Assembly: GCA_014874425.1 (NCBI GenBank)
Contig: JACWAG010000056.1
Span: 1-32,016 of the forward strand
Length of the DNA: 32,016 nucleotides
DNA from: Syntrophaceae bacterium
GTDB lineage: Bacteria; Desulfobacterota; Desulfomonilia; Desulfomonilales; Desulfomonilaceae
Reading direction: 5' to 3'
In this document: positions 10,071 through 17,916 of the stretch, piece by piece
Numbering within the stretch: the first letter of the stretch is position 1
How the letters are laid out: the number at the start of each line of letters is the position of its first letter
Made by a program: the position numbers and the translations under genes
Notes under the pieces: model-generated
The model's input: the letters and a program-made list of their open reading frames with translations, nothing else
Databases searched by the model: none
What the model was told of the DNA's origin: nothing

Positions 10071-11165
10071 ATGAAATGGTCCTTTAAAATCGGGTCAATA
10101 TTCGGGATTCCGCTGAATCTTCATATAACATTTATCTTGCTGTTAATACTAGTTTATTTTGTAGGCGGCTCCATAATTGGCGCTGGAGGCCTAGCGGGCG
10201 TCGTTTTTGTTGTTCTTGTTTTCGCTTCAGTGGTTTTTCATGAACTCAGTCATTCACTAGTTGCAAGACATTTTGGGATCAACGTCGTCGATATCACTCT
10301 TCTTCCGATCGGTGGCGTCTCTAGAATGGCTGAAACCCCGGATAAGCCACTTCAAGAACTTCTAATTGCAATAGCCGGTCCGGCGTCAAGCTTTCTTTTA
10401 GCGTTCCTTTTGTGGTTTGCCGCAGATTTTTTCGGGTCCGGTGTTACGATTGCCGACTTTTCGGTTAAGGGTGGGTTACTTGCAGAGTTGACAGCGGTCA
10501 ACCTTGTCCTTGGTTTGTTTAACTTGGTTCCAGCTTTCCCCATGGACGGCGGTCGGGTTTTAAGAGGCGCGCTGGCAATTTACTTGAATCCATATAAGGC
10601 CACCAAGATTGCCGTTGGTGTGGGGCAGGGGTTCGCAATATTCATGTTTTTTTGGGGCTTTTTTTCCGGTAACATTTTCTTAATTCTCATTGCGTTATTT
10701 GTGTACCTCGGAGCTGAGGCGGAAGAGCGTCAAATGGGCATTATGGTCGCTCTTGGCGGAGTTAAAGCCCAAGCCGCGATGATTAGCGACATCGAAACCT
10801 TGACCCCATTCCAAACGGTTGGAGATGCGGCGGAACATTTTTGCCGTAGCTTTCAAGGGGATTTTCCAGTCCTCGATGGGAGCCGCCTGATTGGCCTGGT
10901 AACAAGAGAAGCCATCGTTGACACCCTTCACAGGAGAGGATCTTCCACTCCAATTTCTGAGGCCATGGTCCGAGATTTCCCGACAGCAAACGAGCAAACA
11001 CCTGTTATCGATATTCTCCAAAAAATGCAGACCAGCGGCACTAAAGCAATTCCAATAATGAATGGAGCTGAATTAAGGGGACTCATCACACTCGAGCAAA
11101 TAGGACGCTATAATATGCTCTGCAGTGGTTATTCGTGTGAATTCCTGGGAACAGGTAAAGCATGA
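10071..11165 (+). CDS. Site-2 protease (M50) family metalloprotease with C-terminal CBS domains
   Basis: VVFHELSHSLVARHFG (HExxH), LVPAFPMDGGRVLRGAL, CBS-like repeats. RBS AGGAGG before ATG 10071. Confidence 0.9.
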   Translation: MKWSFKIGSIFGIPLNLHITFILLLILVYFVGGSIIGAGGLAGVVFVVLVFASVVFHELSHSLVARHFGINVVDITLLPIGGVSRMAETPDKPLQELLIAIAGPASSFLLAFLLWFAADFFGSGVTIADFSVKGGLLAELTAVNLVLGLFNLVPAFPMDGGRVLRGALAIYLNPYKATKIAVGVGQGFAIFMFFWGFFSGNIFLILIALFVYLGAEAEERQMGIMVALGGVKAQAAMISDIETLTPFQTVGDAAEHFCRSFQGDFPVLDGSRLIGLVTREAIVDTLHRRGSSTPISEAMVRDFPTANEQTPVIDILQKMQTSGTKAIPIMNGAELRGLITLEQIGRYNMLCSGYSCEFLGTGKA

Positions 11166-11205
11166 TTATGTGTCTTCGTTTCTGGTTTTAGGAATCAGGT
11201 CCGCC

Positions 11206-12858
11206 ATGAAGAAGATAGAGTTGAACAGTAATAGGAATCCATATTTGGTGACAGCGGAACAGATGCGTGCTTTTGATTTCGCAGCCATCAATGAATTCGC
11301 AATCCCAGGGATCGTCCTGATGGAGAATGCCGGACGAGCGTCGTTCGAAATTCTTAAAGGGTTGTTAGATGATGATCTTTATGGACTTTCTGTTTCGATT
11401 GTGGCCGGGCCCGGTAATAACGGAGGAGATGGATATGTGATAGCGCGCTACTTGATAAACAATGGCGCTGAAGTGAAAACATTCCTTTTGAGTCCTCGAG
11501 AAAAAATTCGAGGAGACGCCAGGATAAATCTGAACATACTGGAGAAAATGGGGGCCAGGATTTGGGAAATTAATTCTATCGATGCTGTGGAATCGGTTCA
11601 AGAAATGTGGGCTCAAAGCTCGGTAATCGTTGACGCAATTTTAGGAACGGGCCTTCAGTTCGAAGTCAGGCCACCTTATCGTGAAGCAATTGAAAAGATA
11701 AACGGTCTTGACGCTATAAAATTATCCGTCGACATACCATCAGGACTAGATTCAGATACCGGAAAAATACTCGGGGCCGCCGTCCGTGCTGATGTTACTG
11801 TTACTTATGGTTTTAAGAAGTTGGGTATGGCGATACATCCTGGATTGGGTTTGTGTGGTCAAACCCAGATTATTGATATTGGCATTCCGGGGAACGCTGT
11901 CCAAAGAAATACTCCTAATGTGATCTTGTACGAGAAACCTGATTTGAGACATTATTTGGGTTTACGTTCCGATCCAACCGCTCACAAGGGGACCTTTGGT
12001 AGAGTTCTCATTGTCGGCGGATCCTCTGGAAAAACAGGCTCTGTGGCAATGGCGGCGATGGCGGCCTCGCGAATGGGAGCTGGACTGGTTACCGTAGCTG
12101 TTCCAGCTTCCCTTAACCCTATTCTGGAAAGTAAGCTTACAGAGGAGATGACAGAGCCGGTATACGATGAATCTGGGTACTTCCTGCCATCCGCAGCGGA
12201 CCGCGTCCTTGAGCTTGCCCAAGACAAGGACGTGGTAGCCGTTGGGCCTGGTCTCTCTACAGAACCTGGCGCTTTGAAAATTGTGCAGAGCCTGCTGAGC
12301 CGATACGATGGCAAACTAATTATTGACGCTGATGGTCTAAATTGCCTCGCTCAAGACTTGAGCTTTTTGCATCGAACCAAAGCCGACGTCATCTTAACTC
12401 CACACCCAGGCGAAATGGCCAGGTTGCTTGGTATTTCATGTTCACAAGTCCAGGAAAACCGATTCGTACTCGGTAGAGAATTCGCTACGACCCATAAGTG
12501 CGAACTGGTTCTAAAGGGCGCTGGAACAATCACTTTCTTCCCGAGCGGGCAAGCTTTTGTTAATAATACCGGTAACTCATGGATGGCTTCAGGTGGACAG
12601 GGAGATGTTTTGACCGGCATTCTGACGGGGTTGATTGCGCAAAAATTGCCGCTTGAGGCAATAATTCCTTTTGGGGTTTGGTTTCACGGATTCGTGGCCG
12701 ATGGTATCGTAGAGAGAGACGGTCCTGGACCTGTCGTTGCGACCGATATTGTGAGCGAGGTCTCCAATTTTCTGCAAATTGTGATCGAAACTTACGCTGG
12801 AAAGGGAGAAGCTTCATACCCAAGATTTCGGAGGAGGCGGAACGGTGTCCGTGATTGA
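11206..12858 (+). CDS. nnrDE: Bifunctional NAD(P)H-hydrate epimerase / ADP-dependent dehydratase
   Basis: Epimerase: AGPGNNGGDGYVIARYL, DIPSGLDSDTGK. Dehydratase: GTFGRVLIVGGSSGKTGSVAMAA, LTPHPGEMARLLG, GNSWMASGGQGDVLTGILTGLIAQ. Confidence 0.93.
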   Translation: MKKIELNSNRNPYLVTAEQMRAFDFAAINEFAIPGIVLMENAGRASFEILKGLLDDDLYGLSVSIVAGPGNNGGDGYVIARYLINNGAEVKTFLLSPREKIRGDARINLNILEKMGARIWEINSIDAVESVQEMWAQSSVIVDAILGTGLQFEVRPPYREAIEKINGLDAIKLSVDIPSGLDSDTGKILGAAVRADVTVTYGFKKLGMAIHPGLGLCGQTQIIDIGIPGNAVQRNTPNVILYEKPDLRHYLGLRSDPTAHKGTFGRVLIVGGSSGKTGSVAMAAMAASRMGAGLVTVAVPASLNPILESKLTEEMTEPVYDESGYFLPSAADRVLELAQDKDVVAVGPGLSTEPGALKIVQSLLSRYDGKLIIDADGLNCLAQDLSFLHRTKADVILTPHPGEMARLLGISCSQVQENRFVLGREFATTHKCELVLKGAGTITFFPSGQAFVNNTGNSWMASGGQGDVLTGILTGLIAQKLPLEAIIPFGVWFHGFVADGIVERDGPGPVVATDIVSEVSNFLQIVIETYAGKGEASYPRFRRRRNGVRD

Positions 12859-13198
12859 TAGAAAAAAGCTGATGGAGCACGTAGGGGATTCACCTGAATT
12901 GCTCATCGAACTTATCGAATTATTCTTAGAGCTTGGCCCTGGGATGTTTAAAGACATACAGGAATCTGTCGAGCAGGAGTCTCCAGATGGTCTCCAGAGA
13001 TCAGCCCATAGCCTAAAAGGCTCTGTTGGTAATTTCGCGGCTGAAGACACTTTCGAAGCGTCTTTGCTACTCGAAACAATGGGAAGAAATAAGAATTTGG
13101 CCGGAGCGCAAGAGGCTTTAATTGTTTTGCAAAATGCGCTTAGCCGATTGTTTGACGAACTCACATCAATCAAAACTGAATTAGTCTCGTCAAAATAA
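12845..13198 (+). CDS. HPt (histidine phosphotransfer) domain protein
   Basis: AHSLKGSVGNFAAEDTFEASLLLETMGR; GTG start overlapping the nnrDE 3' end by 14 nt. Confidence 0.85.
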   Translation: MSVIDRKKLMEHVGDSPELLIELIELFLELGPGMFKDIQESVEQESPDGLQRSAHSLKGSVGNFAAEDTFEASLLLETMGRNKNLAGAQEALIVLQNALSRLFDELTSIKTELVSSK

Positions 13199-13232
13199 AC
13201 TTTGATTTACAAGTTAAACCTTTTCAGGTTTT

Positions 13233-13472
13233 TCAGGAATTGTCGTCTGGTTCGGGGTCGGATGTCACCACCTGCAAATGAGGTTTCCCTTCAGTTCTTT
13301 TCGGACGAGCAAAGTTAAGTCTTGCCTTGGCTACCAAGTCGGAGAATTTTTCGAATTCGGAAGGAAGAAGCTTCAGAGTCAGGTGAGGCAGGTTAATATG
13401 GACTATGCCTCCGGGGCAAACCGACACCGCTCCAAAATTTTCTTCAGTCGCCAGTATCGTATGATCTTCCAT
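13233..13472 (-). CDS. Conserved-looking small protein of unknown function (79 aa)
   Basis: Clean ORF: MEDHTILATEENFGAVSVCPGGIVHINLPHLTLKLLPSEFEKFSDLVAKARLNF. Divergent from mobA. Confidence 0.65.
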   Translation of the reverse strand: MEDHTILATEENFGAVSVCPGGIVHINLPHLTLKLLPSEFEKFSDLVAKARLNFARPKRTEGKPHLQVVTSDPEPDDNS

Positions 13473-13542
13473 GCCCAGAGCCTTTCTATTGGTGTTAGCA
13501 ATATATTATGGTTATTGTTCGGGATTGGCAATAAAAGATTTG

Positions 13543-14220
13543 ATGGAACCTGACGTTAAACGAGATATGTTACCGCGCTTTATTGATATATCAGCTATAT
13601 TGCTCGCTGGTGGCGCATCCAGACGAATGGGTGGAGAAAATAAGGCATTCATTAAAATAAATGGTAAGACCATAATCCAAAGAGAAATAGAGATACTTGA
13701 GCCGATTTTCGACAGAATAATCATTATTACCAACAACTTTGATCATTACAGTTGCCTCGGAAAGCCTATGGTTGCAGATATAAAACCCGGCCATGGATCG
13801 CTCGGAGGTATTTTCACTGGGCTTAATTGTTGTTCTACAGAGTACGGTTTCATATTCGCGTGTGACATGCCATTCTTGAATCAAGAAGTGATCTCTTATA
13901 TTTGCAAGCGAAGCTGGGGACATGATATTACAATCCCAAGAATTGGCGGGTATCTTGAACCATTGCATGCTGTCTATTCAACACGGTGTATTCCATTTAT
14001 AGAGAAATTGATGCAAAGAGGACATCTGAAAATAAAGAAGTTCTTCAACAAGGTTGATATGTTGGAGATAGAAGAGCAAGAACTGGCGACAATCGATCCT
14101 TGTCTTCAGTTCCATATCAACGTAAACACACCTGCTGATTTGGATAAAGCCATGGAAGTGGTCAGGACGAATTCCCCCAGCTTTCCTGAAAAAACAGGTT
14201 TCAGAAATCAGTATTCGTAA
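13543..14220 (+). CDS. mobA: Molybdenum cofactor guanylyltransferase
   Basis: ISAILLAGGASRRMGGENKAFIKINGKTIIQ, ADIKPGHGSLGGIFTGL, FACDMPFLN. Alternative start at 13567. Confidence 0.88.
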   Translation: MEPDVKRDMLPRFIDISAILLAGGASRRMGGENKAFIKINGKTIIQREIEILEPIFDRIIIITNNFDHYSCLGKPMVADIKPGHGSLGGIFTGLNCCSTEYGFIFACDMPFLNQEVISYICKRSWGHDITIPRIGGYLEPLHAVYSTRCIPFIEKLMQRGHLKIKKFFNKVDMLEIEEQELATIDPCLQFHINVNTPADLDKAMEVVRTNSPSFPEKTGFRNQYS

Positions 14221-15374
14221 GGCAAGAACAGTGTCCGATGTTCGTTTAGAGCAAATCGGTCCGTCATGCCCGCAATGTAATCGCAAACAATTCTTTCGAG
14301 GGATTGATCGCCTTTATCAATGCGTCGCCTGATACTCGGCGGCAATTGAAATGGCCTCTGTACATACTCTTTAAATAGATCGGACAACAACCGGTCAGCC
14401 TTATACTGCATTCTCATGATCTTATAGTGAGTATAAAACTTGTTGTACAAGAAACTATCGAGTTGAGTCTTCCATTCCTGCATCGTATCTGAAAACAAGA
14501 CCACTGGTCCGCTGGCCGTCATAATTTGTTCGGGTTTTTCGGCCCTGATCGCTGTTAAGAGATGTTCCGTTCGACCAAGAACATCTCTTATAAAAAAATC
14601 TATCAGGAAACGGATACATTGATATAGGAATGTGTTTTCGTCCAGTAATGTGGGTCGCTCCTTAACCAGTTTGGTAACTTCGTTCCAGATTCCCAATCCG
14701 GCAAGATCATATTCGGTAAAAAAACCGGAGCGTAATCCATCCTCTATGTCGTGACAGCTATACGCGATCTCGTCGGCGATGTTTACAATTTGAGCTTCCA
14801 GCGCAGGGTTTGGGGATGTAATAAACTCTGAGAGCATTTCCTCCGGGGCCTGATCATATCTGGTGGTATGCCGGATGATACCGGAGCGGGTCTCAAACGT
14901 CAGGTTTAACCCAGGGAAGTCCGGATACCTGGTTTCCAACAAGTCAACAACCCGTAACGATTGACGGTTGTGCTCAAACCCCCCAAAATCTTTCATCAGG
15001 TGATGCAGAGATTTCTCACCCGCGTGCCCAAAGGGAGTATGTCCCAAGTCGTGAGCAAGCGCGATTGCATGGGTCAAATCCTCGTTGGCCCCTATGTATT
15101 GAGCGACGCTTCTGGCTATCTGGGCCACTTCTAATGTGTGGGTCAATCTTGTTCTGTAGTGATCGCCCTCGTAATAGGCAAAAACCTGCGTCTTGTATTC
15201 CAGTCGTCGGAAGGCTTTGGCGTGAATGATCCTATCCCGGTCCCTCTGAAACGCTGTTCGATATTTGCACTCAGGTTCGGACCACTGTCGGCCTGAGCTG
15301 TTTTGCGAAAGGAACGCGTAAGGCGCCAAATAGTCCCGTTCTCTTTTTTCCTGAATCTTTCTATCGATTATCAC
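14208..15374 (-). CDS. dgt: dGTPase-like HD-domain triphosphohydrolase
   Basis: RDRIIHAKAFRRLEYKTQVF, DHYRTRLTHTLEVAQIAR, LAHDLGHTPFGHAGE, NIADEIAYSCHDIEDG. Confidence 0.92.
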   Translation of the reverse strand: MIIDRKIQEKRERDYLAPYAFLSQNSSGRQWSEPECKYRTAFQRDRDRIIHAKAFRRLEYKTQVFAYYEGDHYRTRLTHTLEVAQIARSVAQYIGANEDLTHAIALAHDLGHTPFGHAGEKSLHHLMKDFGGFEHNRQSLRVVDLLETRYPDFPGLNLTFETRSGIIRHTTRYDQAPEEMLSEFITSPNPALEAQIVNIADEIAYSCHDIEDGLRSGFFTEYDLAGLGIWNEVTKLVKERPTLLDENTFLYQCIRFLIDFFIRDVLGRTEHLLTAIRAEKPEQIMTASGPVVLFSDTMQEWKTQLDSFLYNKFYTHYKIMRMQYKADRLLSDLFKEYVQRPFQLPPSIRRRIDKGDQSLERIVCDYIAGMTDRFALNEHRTLFLPYEY

Positions 15375-15431
15375 TTGGACTCTCTTGAAATTAATTCAAC
15401 TCGAGGGTGAGGGCCATCAAGAAAGGTCTCT

Positions 15432-15887
15432 TTATTGTCCGCCCCCCGTAGGAGGCAATCCCGGGAGAATAATATTTACCAGTGCGGCAAAGAGCGCTAC
15501 AACAAGAATTGAAACAATCAAGAAAGTAATCAGACTGGCCCTATGGCTCACGATTATCCCCTTTTTAACTGAAGATTCAATTTCTGCGGGAAAACGGAAG
15601 TCCCTGAACGCGTCTTCAGGTATAGTTAACTCACTAGCCTTGACGGGAGCTTTCGTTTTGGAAGAAGGTTGATCTTTCATTAAATCTGTGTCGGTTTCAG
15701 TAATTTTAGTTTCCGGCGCTTCTGTCTGCTGAAATAAGTGTGCCTTTGGATCATTTGGGTTTTGAGGCGCCAAAATTATACCTTCACTTCCACACTTGGG
15801 ACACCGAACGTTGACTTGCCCACCTACGGGCACGCGGTCCACCTCCACTTTAAGAAGCGTCTGACAATTGAAACATTTGACTACCAT
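15432..15887 (-). CDS. MJ0042-type zinc-ribbon protein with one C-terminal TM helix
   Basis: MVVKCFNCQTLLKV...VNVRCPKCGSEG; hydrophobic LITFLIVSILVVALFAALVNIIL. Confidence 0.75.
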   Translation of the reverse strand: MVVKCFNCQTLLKVEVDRVPVGGQVNVRCPKCGSEGIILAPQNPNDPKAHLFQQTEAPETKITETDTDLMKDQPSSKTKAPVKASELTIPEDAFRDFRFPAEIESSVKKGIIVSHRASLITFLIVSILVVALFAALVNIILPGLPPTGGGQ

Positions 15888-15901
15888 TATTTATTGGCTA
15901 C

Positions 15902-16132
15902 CTACGATTTCTTTCTTATCAAGTTCAGCACTTCACCAGGATCAGGAAAACGTCCTATTTGTTTTTTTGAAAAAATTAAATCGTCCTCGTATTCGACTTC
16001 AAAAACCCCTCCACTCGATTTGACGAGTTCGGGTTCGATGCCAAGTTCCCGTATGAGTTCTTCCGCCAGACCAGCGGCCTTGGGACGATAGCTTCAACTG
16101 CCACAGTATGTGATCTTACATTTATCGGCCAT
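15902..16132 (-). CDS. SelW/Rdx-family selenoprotein (CxxU), in-frame UGA as selenocysteine at codon 13
   Basis: Minus-strand ATG(16132) to TAG(15902): MADKCKITYCGSUSYRPKAAGLAEELIRELGIEPELVKSSGGVFEVEYEDDLIFSKKQIGRFPDPGEVLNLIRKKS; U = TGA at 16094..16096. RBS AGGAGGA upstream. Rdx-type motifs YCGS[U/C]xYRP and GxFEV...GRFPxPGEV. Absent from the ORF track because of the UGA. Confidence 0.9.
16063..16077 (-). promoter_or_regulatory. Putative bacterial SECIS apical stem-loop
   Basis: Minus-strand CCGCU-GGUCU-GGCGG starting 17 nt after UGA (4 Watson-Crick pairs plus one U-G). The GGUCU loop matches the loop of the E. coli fdhF SECIS. Confidence 0.65.
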
Positions 16133-16215
16133 ATACGGTTCCTCCTGTATGTGGGCTTCTTAGACTTCTATGATTATATTGACGCCTACCAACGATTACA
16201 AGACCGCCATGTTTG

Positions 16216-17727
16216 TTACTGGTATTCCAATGACTTTATGTGGATTTTACCCATAGTCTTGAGGACTGGAGTCGGGTCATTGTCGCCCGAAGAAGCTAGC
16301 TTTAAATGTGTCGCGTCCGAAGGGACCTGCCTCAATGTTGGATCGACTGAAAGCCATCCCTTCACGTATGACTCTGCCCATGCGTGGTATGAGAACCCGA
16401 GGCTGTCGGCATAAACCAACCCTGTGACCATGCGAGTAGGAATCCCCACTGAGCGAGCCATAGCCGTGTAAAGCTTCGTATGTGATTGGCATTCACCCTC
16501 TCCGGACCGAAGAACATCTAGAGCGGAAAAAGATTCTTTCATATCGCCTTTTATGTTATCGGCAGTCCAATTCACAAGCCTTATAACGTTGTCCAATTCA
16601 GGTAAATTATTGGAGATTACCTTTCGGGCCTGCGCAATTATCTCCTTGTTGTCAGAAGGGATAGACGGAGTTGAAAGCAAATATCCGGATAGTTTGTCTT
16701 CAGCTGTTGATCCTTTTCCATTCGAGTAGTCCTTGTTTGGCCCAGATTTAAAACGCTGTAGGTCCTCTACATGAACTTCTACATCCAACCCATCCTTGAC
16801 ATCATTAACGGTCTGGCGATGGTCCCTGGCAATTAGATCAGACTTTACTCCCTGAAGGCAAGCTTTCAAAAATCTGATCTTACTTGGATTTAATATCCTT
16901 TGGGGTGATTTCACCAGACTGAAATCCAGAATCAGGTCCTTTTGTTGGGCTTTCTTCTCCAAAAAACTGCGAGCGGCCCCCTCGTCCTCAAGTATCGTTA
17001 TCAAGGAACCATCCAGGCCCTTTTCAAGAACTACCAAGCCTTTTCCATTCAGCCAAGAAGTGACACTAGACTGCCCATAATTATTTTTGACTCGCCAAAC
17101 TGCTCCCGAAGGTCCAGGACTTCCCTTAACTTTGGAAAGTTCCTGTTCTATTGACTCGATCGACTGTCTTTCTACATTAAATACATTGAAAGAGTACTTT
17201 GCCCCATCTTTAAGTCCCTTCAAGGCAGGCATCAATGAAATGGCGCTCGTATGAAATAATTTTCCGTCAAATGGAAAGTCCTTTTCCACTTTCTCATTGT
17301 CCACGTTCATTTTTAATAGCAGCTTTGATGATTCTACTCTGCCTTCAACCCTGAGTTCCTTTTGATTCATTTTAACATTGGAATCAAAAGAGATTAAGGA
17401 AAGATTTGGAGAGACTATAATTTTCTCGTTCATTTTTATTTCGTTGGTCTTACGCATTGCCGTGAGCCGCATCATCGAATCGCTCTCAATCGTGAAATTT
17501 TCCCCGGTTGGAGTTATCTTGAAATGGCTATAGCCGATTTTATCTTCTTGGAAATAGAGCCCGTACCAAGCTTCTTTGAATGGAAAGTTTGAAAGGGTCC
17601 CATAACCATTTGTGGGTTCCACATGATCATCAGTGGATGGAGTCAAATTCTTGATCAGACATCCGCAGTTAATAGCTGCAATAAATAGGCATAATAAATA
17701 TATAATAAACTTGTTTATCATATTCAC
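16216..17727 (-). CDS. Transglutaminase-like domain lipoprotein
   Basis: Signal/lipobox-like LLCLFIAAINCGC. Catalytic triad context: GECQSHTKLYTAMARSVGIPTRMVTG, YHAWAESYVKGWLSVDPT. Confidence 0.8.
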   Translation of the reverse strand: MNMINKFIIYLLCLFIAAINCGCLIKNLTPSTDDHVEPTNGYGTLSNFPFKEAWYGLYFQEDKIGYSHFKITPTGENFTIESDSMMRLTAMRKTNEIKMNEKIIVSPNLSLISFDSNVKMNQKELRVEGRVESSKLLLKMNVDNEKVEKDFPFDGKLFHTSAISLMPALKGLKDGAKYSFNVFNVERQSIESIEQELSKVKGSPGPSGAVWRVKNNYGQSSVTSWLNGKGLVVLEKGLDGSLITILEDEGAARSFLEKKAQQKDLILDFSLVKSPQRILNPSKIRFLKACLQGVKSDLIARDHRQTVNDVKDGLDVEVHVEDLQRFKSGPNKDYSNGKGSTAEDKLSGYLLSTPSIPSDNKEIIAQARKVISNNLPELDNVIRLVNWTADNIKGDMKESFSALDVLRSGEGECQSHTKLYTAMARSVGIPTRMVTGLVYADSLGFSYHAWAESYVKGWLSVDPTLRQVPSDATHLKLASSGDNDPTPVLKTMGKIHIKSLEYQ

Positions 17728-17916
17728 CAGTTAATACCTTAGATCAATTATACTAATTAATCTAAAATTACTCAACTGTGTTCGACGGTATCCTTCATCG
17801 GACATCTGAGGGATTTTTAGTTGACTTTAAAGCTTGGATCGTCAATTTTAAAAGATTGTATAATGCCTGAACCGGAGCCACGACGATTTTAGCGCCGGGA
17901 CGGCGGAGGAATAGAC

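Noticed and set aside
11962-12880. Several minus-strand ORFs opposite nnrDE
   Set aside because: Shadow ORFs of a high-quality coding region, with no motifs.
15738-16091. 117-aa plus-strand ORF in the track
   Set aside because: It lies antisense to the zinc-ribbon gene and the selenoprotein gene, has low-complexity Ser/Pro content and no recognisable motif. The minus strand explains the region better.
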